Positions 22,140 to 29,496 of a stretch of DNA of 29,496 bases are shown here, piece by piece. The DNA comes from an uncultured Clostridia bacterium (GTDB taxonomy: Bacteria; Bacillota; Clostridia; Christensenellales; Borkfalkiaceae). Numbering within the stretch: the stretch's first letter is position 1; each line of letters starts with the position of its first letter. Below the pieces are notes generated by a model. That model was not told where the DNA came from. It was given only the letters and a program-made list of their open reading frames with translations, and did no database searches. The stretch covers positions 1-29,496 of the forward strand of contig CANRFD010000002.1 in assembly GCA_947629845.1 (NCBI GenBank). The letters run 5' to 3'. Both the position numbers and the translations under genes were made by a program.

Positions 22140-24368
22140 ATGACCTCGCTTGATGTGATCTATCGCGCGATCCGCGCGCTCGACGACCTTCTGCGGCAGG
22201 AACATGCGGCCTCCGCCCTCGTCGACGCCCTCGCCGCCGCGCCCGAAAAGGAGAATATCGTCGTCACGCACAACGTCTGCACCGTCGACGAAGAGTGGCT
22301 CGCCGCCATCGAACGTGGGCTCGTCTTTATCGGCAGGGCGATCGACGAAGATAGGCAGTTCATCCGTTCGGAGGGGGACGTCCAGCCCATCGAGAAGGTG
22401 CGCCACATCTCCAAGGAATCGGTGCAGCACCTCTCGCGCCACAGCGACCTTATCCCCGAGGATCAGAAGGAGGAGGACATCGTCCCCAACAAGCTGTACA
22501 CGGTGGAGCGGCTCAGCGACTACGCCGTCTACGAAAACAGGTTCCTGTACGTCCTCCTGCTGCGCATACGCGACTTTGTCGGCGTGCGGTACGATGCCGT
22601 CATGCGCGCCTACCGCATGTACCGCGGGGAGTACACGGCAAAAAAGACGCTCGTCACGGGCGTCCGCAGGCTCTCCTACGAGGTGCACGTCAAGGACGAG
22701 GAGGACGACGTCGTCTCCGCCCCCGCCGATACCGCCTGCGCAAAGAGCCTCGACCGCATGGAAAAGATCCGCCAGAGCGTCGCGTTCTTTCTGCGCACCC
22801 CGCTCATGGCGGAGGTATCCCGCGCGGACAAGATCAAGAGCAAGATCACCAAAACCAACGTCCTCAGGATGAATAAGAACTTCCGCGAGGCGCTCAATCT
22901 CTACGAATATCTGCTCGCCTACGAAAAGGACGGCTACACCGTCGAGGAGCGGGTGGAAAAGCTCGACCCCGTGCCCGAGGCCGTGGCGCGGGAACTTGCC
23001 ATGCCCGCCGTGCTCACCGCGTTTACCGTCTACGAACGCGGGTTGGGGCTGGACGGCTACTTCTTACAAGAGTATGAAAAGGAGGAAGCCCGCCGCGCGG
23101 AGGAGGAGAAGGAGCAGCGTGCGCGCAAGCTCAAGGCGCTCAAAAAGCGCATCGAGGAGACGGGCGAGGGCGCGGAGCAGTACATGCTCATGCTCGAACA
23201 GCAAAACGCCGCCCTCGAAAAGGACAGAAAGTTGCTCGCGGAGGCACGCGAGAAGATCGAGGAGCTCGAAGCCGAGATCGAACGCCTGCACGCCGAGATC
23301 GACGTCCTGAAGTCGGAGATCGGGGAACTCAACGCCGAGATCGAACGCCTGACGGAGGAGATGCGCCGCGCCGAGGAGGAACACCTGCGCAAGATCGAGG
23401 AGATGCAGCGAGAGTTCGAGGAGCAGATCGCCTCGCTCAACGCCGCCCACGCCGAGGAGCTCTCCCGCATGCAGGAGGAGCACAGGGCGGAGACGGAGGC
23501 GCTGAAGGCGGCGCATGCCGAGGAGACGGAGGCGCTGAAAACGGTGCACGCCGAGGAGCTCACCCGTCTCAAGACGGCGCAGGAAGAGGAGCTCACCCGC
23601 CTGAAGGAGACCCACAGGGCGGAGACGGAGCAGCTGAAGGCGGCGCAGGCCGAGGCGGCGGCGCGCATGGAGCAGACCTACCGCGCCGAATACGAGCGCA
23701 TGCGCACCCAATACGAGGCGCGCATCGAGACGGACAAGTCGCAGCTCGAAGCGCGGGAGCAGGACGCCGTCCGCACGCGCAGGGAGCTCTCGGAGACGCA
23801 AAAGCGGCTTTCCGCCATCACGCGCGAGTGCGAAGTGCTCACCGCGGAGATGACCGCCGTCCGCAAGGAGCACGGGCTGCCCGCTGCCGCCGACTTCACG
23901 ACGGAGGAGGGCTTCAACCGCCTGGAGCACGAGTTCGAGGTGCTCGGGCGGCTGGTGCGCGAGGAGTGGACGGACGTCAAAAAGATACTTCGCAAGGAAT
24001 TTTACGGTGAGATACGCGCCTCGATGCGCAAAAAAAAGCCGCAGAAGACCAAGGCGTACGCCGAGCTCTGCAAGCAGGTAAATACCGCAAAAACCGACCC
24101 CATTCCCGCAAAACCGCCCCAAGAACAGCCCGTTCAGCCCGCTGAACAGCCTGCCGAACCGCCCGCTGAACAGCCTGCGGAACAACCCCAAGAACAACCC
24201 ATACAGCAACCCCAAGAACAACCCATACAGCAACCCCAAGAACAACCCATACAGCAACCCATAGAGCAACCCGCGGAACAGAGTTCCGCACCCGCGGCGG
24301 AAGAAGACCGTCAAGCAAACAAAGAGGAGCGACCGATCTCGGATGGCGGAGAAGAAACCGTTCAATAA
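22140..24368 (+). CDS. Coiled-coil protein with DUF2357/McrC-like N-terminal region
   Basis: A perfect AAGGAGG site precedes this 742-residue protein. Residues 1-310 are globular; SDYAVYENRFLYVLLLRI (about 125-142) and the later NVLRMNKNFREALNLYEYL (about 240-258) resemble the DUF2357 proteins that are usually paired with McrB-type ATPases, as McrC is with McrB. Where those normally end in a PD-(D/E)XK nuclease, here a coiled coil of about 300 residues follows (about 310-610, heptads rich in Glu, Leu, Ala, including repeated AHAEE(T/L) units at 435-510), then a basic segment (about 615-680) and a Pro/Gln tail (682-742). No nuclease motif is visible. It may be the adaptor that links the two ATPases in a rod-like assembly. 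Its end overlaps the next gene by 26 bases. The DUF2357 likeness is from motif memory. Confidence 0.8.
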   Translation: MTSLDVIYRAIRALDDLLRQEHAASALVDALAAAPEKENIVVTHNVCTVDEEWLAAIERGLVFIGRAIDEDRQFIRSEGDVQPIEKVRHISKESVQHLSRHSDLIPEDQKEEDIVPNKLYTVERLSDYAVYENRFLYVLLLRIRDFVGVRYDAVMRAYRMYRGEYTAKKTLVTGVRRLSYEVHVKDEEDDVVSAPADTACAKSLDRMEKIRQSVAFFLRTPLMAEVSRADKIKSKITKTNVLRMNKNFREALNLYEYLLAYEKDGYTVEERVEKLDPVPEAVARELAMPAVLTAFTVYERGLGLDGYFLQEYEKEEARRAEEEKEQRARKLKALKKRIEETGEGAEQYMLMLEQQNAALEKDRKLLAEAREKIEELEAEIERLHAEIDVLKSEIGELNAEIERLTEEMRRAEEEHLRKIEEMQREFEEQIASLNAAHAEELSRMQEEHRAETEALKAAHAEETEALKTVHAEELTRLKTAQEEELTRLKETHRAETEQLKAAQAEAAARMEQTYRAEYERMRTQYEARIETDKSQLEAREQDAVRTRRELSETQKRLSAITRECEVLTAEMTAVRKEHGLPAAADFTTEEGFNRLEHEFEVLGRLVREEWTDVKKILRKEFYGEIRASMRKKKPQKTKAYAELCKQVNTAKTDPIPAKPPQEQPVQPAEQPAEPPAEQPAEQPQEQPIQQPQEQPIQQPQEQPIQQPIEQPAEQSSAPAAEEDRQANKEERPISDGGEETVQ
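24183..24254 (+). repeat. Perfect 3 x 24-bp tandem repeat in the Pro/Gln tail
   Basis: Units at 24183-24206, 24207-24230 and 24231-24254 are identical and encode QPQEQPIQ three times in the C-terminal tail of the coiled-coil protein. Perfect identity at DNA level points to recent slippage, so tail length probably varies among strains without changing the frame. Confidence 0.95.
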
Positions 24369-25803
24369 ACAAAAAGCAAGGGCACGTATCAGGCGCCGCA
24401 GCAGGCGCCGCAGCGTCACCTCCATCGTCATGTTCATTCTGATCTGTCTGATGGGGGGATGTCTGCTTGCCGTTCTCATCCACCTGCAATCGCAGGGGCT
24501 TTTGCGCGACATTTTCACGCTGATCAAGGCGTTTTTCGTCGCCAAGGATATGGACGTCGCCATCATCGTGTTCTGGCTGCTCGTCATACCCATCCTGCTT
24601 CTCATCATTCTGCTCGCCAATCTCATACGGCGCCGCAAATTCCTGTACTACCGCAAGACGTGGGAAGATACCTTCCGCATCGCGGTGGAGGAGGAGCGGG
24701 AGGCGTTCGAGGCGCAGCAGGAGAAGGAGAAGCACGTCAAGCGGTTCAGTGCGCTCGGCGAGGCCATCGAGGAGCCGCCCATCGAGGGCAAGCGGGTGAA
24801 CTCCCTGCTCGAATTTTGCGAGCGTTTCCGCAGTTTCGCCGCAAACAACCTCCGCCTCTACTACACCGAGGCGCAGGTCAGGGAATTTATCGCCAGCCTC
24901 GCCGTCTCCCACATTCTCATTCTGCAGGGCATGTCGGGCACGGGCAAGACGTCGCTCACCTATGCCTTCGGCGAATTTTTGGGCAACCCGGCGACCATCA
25001 TCCCCGTCCAGCCCATGTGGAAGGAGCGGAGCGACCTTTTGGGCTACTACAACGAATTTACCAAGAAGTACAACGAGACGGCTCTCCTTCGTAAGATGTA
25101 CGAGGCGAACGCCGGCCGCGCCATCTACATCACCGTGCTCGACGAGATGAACATCGCCCGCGTGGAGTACTATTTCGCCGAATTTCTGTCGCTGCTCGAG
25201 ATCCCAAACCCCGAGCTCCGCTACCTCGAAGTCGTCAGCGACACGTGGGAGGACGACCCCAAGGCGCTCAAAGACGGGCGCATCAAATTGCCCGAGAATA
25301 TGTGGTTCGTCGGCACGGTCAACAACGACGACTCCACCTTCGCCATCTCCGACAAGGTGTACGACCGCGCCATGATCATCGACCTCGAAAACCGCACGCA
25401 GCCCTTCGGCGACGGCACGCGGGAGGAGAAGGTGGCCATCTCCTATGCCGAATTTAACGAGCTCGCCGAGCACGCCAAGATGGGCTACGAGCTCACCAAG
25501 CGCAACGAGCGCCGCCTGAAGGAGCTGGACGACTATCTCATCGATAAGTTCCAGATCACCTTCGGCAACCGCATCATGCGGCAGATCAAGAACTACATTT
25601 CCGTGTATGTGAACTGCGGGGGAGACGAGCTCGAAGCGCTCGACGACATCCTCTGCAAAAAGGTGCTGCGGAAACTTGTGTATAAAGACCTCTCCCTGCT
25701 GCGCAAGCAGCTGCGGGAGGCCGCAAAGTATCTCGAAACTCTGTTCGGCGTGGGCAAAATGCCTAGCTGCCTCGACTTTCTCGAGCGCATCGGGCGCATG
25801 TGA
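24343..25803 (+). CDS. Membrane-anchored McrB-like AAA+ ATPase (second copy)
   Basis: This 486-residue paralogue of the 20853 protein has a very basic N-terminus (residues 4-23), two helices (about 27-47 and 71-95) and a basic stop RRRKFLYYRK, putting the ATPase in the cytosol. The core carries Walker A GMSGTGKTS (196-204), Walker B ITVLDEMN (Asp267-Glu268) and GTVNNDDSTFAISDKVYDRA. Over about 360 bases it shares blocks of perfect DNA identity with the first copy (see findings), so the two are recent duplicates or undergo gene conversion, while their N-termini differ entirely. The gene overlaps the coiled-coil gene by 26 bases and ends 22 bases before the Trp-Pro repeat gene. It probably assembles with the first copy into one ring or two linked rings. 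Confidence 0.87.
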   Translation: MAEKKPFNKQKARARIRRRSRRRSVTSIVMFILICLMGGCLLAVLIHLQSQGLLRDIFTLIKAFFVAKDMDVAIIVFWLLVIPILLLIILLANLIRRRKFLYYRKTWEDTFRIAVEEEREAFEAQQEKEKHVKRFSALGEAIEEPPIEGKRVNSLLEFCERFRSFAANNLRLYYTEAQVREFIASLAVSHILILQGMSGTGKTSLTYAFGEFLGNPATIIPVQPMWKERSDLLGYYNEFTKKYNETALLRKMYEANAGRAIYITVLDEMNIARVEYYFAEFLSLLEIPNPELRYLEVVSDTWEDDPKALKDGRIKLPENMWFVGTVNNDDSTFAISDKVYDRAMIIDLENRTQPFGDGTREEKVAISYAEFNELAEHAKMGYELTKRNERRLKELDDYLIDKFQITFGNRIMRQIKNYISVYVNCGGDELEALDDILCKKVLRKLVYKDLSLLRKQLREAAKYLETLFGVGKMPSCLDFLERIGRM

Positions 25804-25825
25804 GCAATAAAAGGAGGGAAAGCGT

Positions 25826-27613
25826 ATGAGACGTTGGAGACCCGTCGTCATCGTCGGCGCCGCTCTGATGGCCGTCCTGCTCTTTGTGGGAGGGTTCCTT
25901 TCCTTTTTGGGCTTGGGCGAGGCGCCGGAGGAGGACGAGGACGCCTTCTGGCAGGGCATGCTCGACGACTTCGATTGGGAAAATTTCCCGTGGGATACCT
26001 TCCCCTTCGAGGACTTGGAGGACTTCCCGTGGGAGAACCTCCCGTGGGACGACCTGCCCGAGGACTTCGATTGGAACAACGTTCCTTGGGAAGATCTGCC
26101 CGAGGACTTCCCTTGGGGCGAGATCCCGTGGGAGGACCCGCCCGAAGATTTCCCCTGGGACAGGGTGCCTTGGGGCGAGCTCCCGTGGGACGAGGTCCCT
26201 TGGGATAATCTCCCCGAAGAGCTCCCGTGGAACGAGCTCAATTGGGACGAGGTGCCCGACGACCTCCCTTGGGAGAAGATCCCGTGGAACGAGCTCCCCG
26301 AGGACTTCCCGTGGGAAAACCTCCCGTGGGAGAACACGCCGTGGGGCGATCTCCCCGCAGACTTCCCTTGGGGGAACGTCCCGTGGCAGGACGTCCCCAT
26401 GGACGATCTCCCCGAAGATTTCCCTTGGGAGAACGTGCCGTGGAACGACATGCCCGAGGATTTCGATTGGAACAGCGTCCCGTGGCAGGATGCCCCGTGG
26501 GACGAACTTCCCGAGGACTTCCCTTGGGAGAATATCCCGTGGGAGAGCCTCCCCAAGGACGAGACGCCGGAGGACTTCCCTTGGGACAAAGTCCCGTGGG
26601 AGGAGATGCCGGAGGACTACGATTGGAACAACGTCCCTTGGGAGAGCGCCCCGTGGGACGACCTTCCCGAAAACTTCCCTTGGGAAAACGTCCCTTGGGA
26701 GGATATGCCCGAGGATACCCCTTGGCAGGATATCCCTTGGGAACAAGCCCCGCCCGAAACGTGGGAGGACTTCCCGTGGAACGACCTGCCCGAAGATTTC
26801 CCTTGGGGCGATATGCCGTGGGCGGACATCCCGCCCTCCGACGTCCCCGAGGACGCCTTCCCGGAGGACTTCTACCCCGAGGTATGGGATCACGAACACC
26901 AATTCGCAAGCGACGTGTGGGATGTCGTCAAGGAGCCCACATGCGGCGAAAAGGGCGTCAAGGAGAACACCTGCTCCATCTGTAAAAAGAAGATACAGGC
27001 GGAGATCGAGGCGACGGGCCTGCACGAGTTCGGCGGCGGCAACATCTGCACCGTCTGCGGCTGCCGCCACATCTGGCTGCAGAGCGAGAGCAAGCGCGAG
27101 CAGTACAGCGGCAAGCCCCTCGTGGGGGACGCCGTACCCGAGCTCTTGCCCGCGTCCGCGTCTCTCCTTCCGGGGCACCGCATCAACGCAGAGGGGCTCA
27201 TCTTTATGGAGTACAGGGAGCTCGGCAAGTTTGCCAACCTCTTCTCCTTCGCGGGCGGCGTCGCCATCGTCGACGAGGCGGGCAACGACGTCACCTATAT
27301 GTACAAGTGCGAAATGGTATACGGCTCGCTGGAGCTCACCAAGCGCGACGTCACCCTCCGCACGGCGAGCAAGACCAAGCGCTACGACGGCACGCCGCTG
27401 AGCGGCGACGAGGGGAAGGAGGACGACTTCACCGCCGAGGGGCTCATCGAGGGCGACCGCTTCGTCGACGTCGTGTTCGGCGAGGGGCAGACGGAATACG
27501 GCAGCCGCAGCAACGAAATTCTCTCCTTCCGCATCGTCAACGAGGCGGGCGAGGACGTCACGGGCAACTATTCCGTCAAGATGGTTTTCGGCAAATTGCG
27601 GGTCACGCCATAG
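25826..27613 (+). CDS. Surface protein with acidic Trp-Pro repeats, Cys-pair segment and MBG-like domains
   Basis: AAAGGAGGG precedes the ATG of this 595-residue protein. It starts RRWR, then a helix (7-30) and an acidic stretch, so it is an N-inside, C-outside single-pass protein. Residues about 42-350 are built from units such as LPEDFPWENVPW and FDWNNVPW: roughly 40 Trp in 300 residues, a Pro before most of them, dense Asp/Glu and only a handful of Lys/Arg. Residues about 355-414 hold a Cys-pair segment (C-G-E-K..C-S-I-C..C-T-V-C-G-C) of the sort found in surface proteins with 'C-x-x-C...TGH...C-x-x-CG' repeats. The rest forms two MBG-like domains, the second with KRYDGTPLSG and NEAGEDVTGNYSVK. 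I know of no family with this Trp-Pro repeat. It is co-transcribed with the AAA+ genes. Confidence 0.85.
   Translation: MRRWRPVVIVGAALMAVLLFVGGFLSFLGLGEAPEEDEDAFWQGMLDDFDWENFPWDTFPFEDLEDFPWENLPWDDLPEDFDWNNVPWEDLPEDFPWGEIPWEDPPEDFPWDRVPWGELPWDEVPWDNLPEELPWNELNWDEVPDDLPWEKIPWNELPEDFPWENLPWENTPWGDLPADFPWGNVPWQDVPMDDLPEDFPWENVPWNDMPEDFDWNSVPWQDAPWDELPEDFPWENIPWESLPKDETPEDFPWDKVPWEEMPEDYDWNNVPWESAPWDDLPENFPWENVPWEDMPEDTPWQDIPWEQAPPETWEDFPWNDLPEDFPWGDMPWADIPPSDVPEDAFPEDFYPEVWDHEHQFASDVWDVVKEPTCGEKGVKENTCSICKKKIQAEIEATGLHEFGGGNICTVCGCRHIWLQSESKREQYSGKPLVGDAVPELLPASASLLPGHRINAEGLIFMEYRELGKFANLFSFAGGVAIVDEAGNDVTYMYKCEMVYGSLELTKRDVTLRTASKTKRYDGTPLSGDEGKEDDFTAEGLIEGDRFVDVVFGEGQTEYGSRSNEILSFRIVNEAGEDVTGNYSVKMVFGKLRVTP
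25950..26880 (+). repeat. Degenerate repeat array encoding (D/E)-rich x-P-W units
   Basis: The DNA repeats on several scales, with words like GAGGACTTCCC(G/T)TGGGA recurring every 15-60 bases. Both Pro codons CCC/CCG and many synonymous changes occur, so the array is old and selected at protein level rather than freshly amplified. The unit spacing alternates between 'F-P-W/V-P-W' doublets and longer 'F-D-W-N' units. Confidence 0.85.
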
Positions 27614-27622
27614 GGAGGCAGC

Positions 27623-29496
27623 ATGCTCTATTCATCCTATCGCGAAAAATTGGCAAAGCGCAGGCGCACGTTCGAGCGCGTCTGGCGCTTCCGCCTGCCC
27701 ATTTTCGCGGGATGCCTCCTTATTCTCGCGCTCATCTGCTCCCTTCTCGGCGTCAAGGGCATCGTCTATGGGGAGGAGGTCCCCGAGTCCGTCGTCTACG
27801 GCGAGCCGCTCTCCGTCGCCGCACGGGCGGTGTTCGGGGACGCCGTGTTCGAATACCGCGCCGCGGGCGAAGAGGGGTGGACGAGGGAGGAGCCCGTCTA
27901 CGCAGGCGTCTACGAGTGCCGCGCCGTGGGCACGACGTCCGTGGGAACGACCCGTTCGGGCGAAGTGCGCACCTTCCGCATCCTGCCCGCCCGCACGGAG
28001 GTGCTCGTCAAGGACGAAGCGCTCACCTTCGGCGACGATCCCACCTTCACCGCACGGCTGTGCTACGGCGACGTCCTGCACGTCACCGACTACGTCGCCG
28101 AGCTCGTGGGGGATACCGTCATGGTCACGGCGGACGCTGCCTCCATCACGGCGGTGAGCGCGGAGGGGCGGGACGTCACCTCCTCCTACGAGTTCGTCCC
28201 CGTGCAAAAGAGCGTTGCCGACGTGTTCCGCCACATCACCGTCGCCTCGCCGAACGTCTCCTTCGAATACGACGGCCTGCCGCACGGCAGCGATGCGCCC
28301 GAGCGCGTCACGGGGCTTGCGGAAGGTCATACCCTGCGGGCGGAATTTCCCACGCTGACCGAGGCGGGCTCGTGCGAAAACGCCATAACGCTGCGCATTT
28401 TCGATGAAAACGGCGAGGACGTCACCCGCCGCTACGCCGTCGCCCGCGAGACGGGCACGCTCACGGTGACGCGCCGCAAGATCACCGTAAAAACGGCGGG
28501 CGAGTCCTTCGAATACGACGGCGCGCCCCACGCCTACAACAGCTTCGAGCTCTCCTCGGGCACCCTTGCCGCGGGGCAGCAAATCGAGCTCGGGCAGACG
28601 CTCGTCGCCGAGGCGGCGGGCAGCTACCCCAACGCGCCCGAAATTTCCGTGCATGCGGAAGAGGACGGGCGCGACGTCACGCACAACTACGACATCGCGC
28701 ACGACTTCGGCACGGTGGAAATTCTGCAGCGCCCGATCACCGTCGAAACGGCGCCCGTCTCCGCCGTGTACGACGGCCTCGAGCACGTCTTTCCCTCGCC
28801 CGAACGGGTGGAGGGCACATTGGCAAAGGGGCAGCAGCTCCGCTGTTCCGCCCCTGCCTCGGCCGTGGAAGCGGGGGAATACCCCAACGCGCCCACCGTC
28901 TCCGTCTACCGCGGCGACGAGGATGTCACCCAAAATTACGTTGTCACTACGCGCTTTTCCGATTTTGTCATCACCCCCGCGCCCGTCACGCTGCACACGT
29001 CGGGCGAGACCCTTCCCTACGACGGCGAAGCGCACATCTACCGCGATCTCACCGTCACCGCGGGCGCCCTCGCCCCCGGCCAGCGGGTGGAACGCACCGA
29101 CGTTATGACCGCCGAGAACGCGGCGACCTACCCCAACCGCCCCGTCTACCGCTTTTTGGCGGGCGAACGGGAAATCGACGCGCGCAATTACGCCGTCACG
29201 GAGGACTTCGGCACCGTCACGATACAAAAGCTCGCGATCACCGTCGAGACGGAGGGCGACGACATTTTCTACGACGGAAAAACGCACACATATGCCGATT
29301 TCACGCTGACGGGCAACCTCGCCAAGGGGCAGGAAGTCGTCCTCTCCGAGCTGCTCTCGGTGCAAAATTTCGGCGAATATACCAACAAGCCGTCGATTTC
29401 CGTCCGTTCGGGCGAGAAAGATACGACGCAAAACTATGATATTACAGAGGTCTACGGCTCCGTCGTCATCAAAAAGTTAAAAATCACCGTCGAGAC
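27623..29496 (+). CDS. Surface protein with tandem MBG-like domains (3' end beyond window)
   Basis: GGGAGG lies before the ATG, 9 bases after the preceding stop. The visible 624 residues show a basic start (REKLAKRRRTFERVWRFR), a helix at about 26-45 and an outward-facing remainder. After an unassigned region with one degenerate Ig-like unit, at least five repeats of 82-85 residues follow, each with 'I-T-V-x-T...F-x-YDG-x-x-H' at the start and 'G-x-D-V-T-x-N-Y' near the end; a sixth begins at the window edge. This is the MBG/Ig-like architecture of clostridial surface proteins and matches the end of the preceding protein. The gene is truncated by the window, so total length, cell-wall anchor and C-terminal domains are unknown. 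Confidence 0.85.
   Translation, partial: MLYSSYREKLAKRRRTFERVWRFRLPIFAGCLLILALICSLLGVKGIVYGEEVPESVVYGEPLSVAARAVFGDAVFEYRAAGEEGWTREEPVYAGVYECRAVGTTSVGTTRSGEVRTFRILPARTEVLVKDEALTFGDDPTFTARLCYGDVLHVTDYVAELVGDTVMVTADAASITAVSAEGRDVTSSYEFVPVQKSVADVFRHITVASPNVSFEYDGLPHGSDAPERVTGLAEGHTLRAEFPTLTEAGSCENAITLRIFDENGEDVTRRYAVARETGTLTVTRRKITVKTAGESFEYDGAPHAYNSFELSSGTLAAGQQIELGQTLVAEAAGSYPNAPEISVHAEEDGRDVTHNYDIAHDFGTVEILQRPITVETAPVSAVYDGLEHVFPSPERVEGTLAKGQQLRCSAPASAVEAGEYPNAPTVSVYRGDEDVTQNYVVTTRFSDFVITPAPVTLHTSGETLPYDGEAHIYRDLTVTAGALAPGQRVERTDVMTAENAATYPNRPVYRFLAGEREIDARNYAVTEDFGTVTIQKLAITVETEGDDIFYDGKTHTYADFTLTGNLAKGQEVVLSELLSVQNFGEYTNKPSISVRSGEKDTTQNYDITEVYGSVVIKKLKITVE
28235..29490 (+). repeat. Tandem MBG-like domain repeats
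   Basis: Equivalent Ile/Val-Thr codons that open each domain lie at 28235, 28481, 28736, 28985, 29237 and 29483, i.e. steps of 246, 255, 249, 252 and 246 bases. The repeats are diverged at DNA level, so this is an old domain array rather than a recent expansion. Confidence 0.85.

Noticed and set aside
20853..25803. A classical McrBC 5-methylcytosine restriction system
   Set aside because: The ATPases are McrB-like, but there is no DNA-binding N-terminal domain, no visible PD-(D/E)XK nuclease, and all parts are membrane-linked.
23977..26589. Minus-strand frame of 870 codons with striking 'SSHGxFSQGKSSG' repeats
   Set aside because: The repeats are the reverse image of the Trp-Pro array. The plus strand has the ribosome site, membrane helix and MBG domains, so this is a shadow despite its regular look.

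Overview
All 21 protein genes I can support lie on the + strand of a GC-rich genome. Strong Shine-Dalgarno sites, consensus sigma-70/sigma-A type promoters with exact 17-base spacers, classic intrinsic terminators, a rubrerythrin, BspA-type leucine-rich lipoproteins and MBG-type surface repeats suggest an anaerobic Bacillota/Clostridia-like bacterium, possibly an uncultured gut lineage such as Christensenellales. The taxon is inference; no rRNA or other marker is present.

Layout. (1) 1-2340: a leucine-rich-repeat lipoprotein gene under a perfect promoter, followed by about 1 kb of non-coding DNA packed with direct and inverted repeats (77-bp, 63-bp, a hairpin element, and a four-copy 30-bp tandem array). 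(2) 2340-5829: trmL (tRNA 2'-O-methyltransferase), an exported leucine-rich protein, cardiolipin synthase and a small protein resembling the PriA N-terminal domain. (3) 5788-6582: a promoter, a yybP-ykoY manganese riboswitch with overlapping terminator, and mntP (Mn efflux). (4) 6632-12921: a cation/Ca2+ exchanger, a heterodimeric ABC exporter with one degenerate ATP site, and a ClC-family anion transporter with unusual selectivity residues, ending at a terminator. (5) 13062-13945: rubrerythrin and two tiny downstream ORFs, ending at a terminator. (6) 13998-15451: an HtrA-like lipoprotein protease with its own promoter and terminator.

(7) 15596 to the right edge is the most unusual part: one promoter, apparently giving a leaderless mRNA, then eight tightly packed or overlapping genes with no room for a terminator. 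In order they encode two small membrane proteins with cytosolic beta-rich domains; a 1311-residue fusion of a catalytically dead-looking GH3-type glycosidase, a Pro/Ala/Glu linker, four membrane helices and a decayed McrB-like AAA+ domain; a membrane-anchored McrB-like AAA+ ATPase; a long coiled-coil protein with a DUF2357/McrC-like N-terminal region but no visible nuclease; a second membrane-anchored McrB-like ATPase; an outward-facing protein with about 300 residues of acidic Trp-Pro repeats; and an outward-facing protein with tandem MBG-like domains (cut by the window edge). I propose that this is a membrane-spanning assembly that couples McrB-type AAA+ motors inside the cell to repeat-rich surface proteins outside. 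The gene order, motifs and topology are read from the sequence; the joint function is inference.
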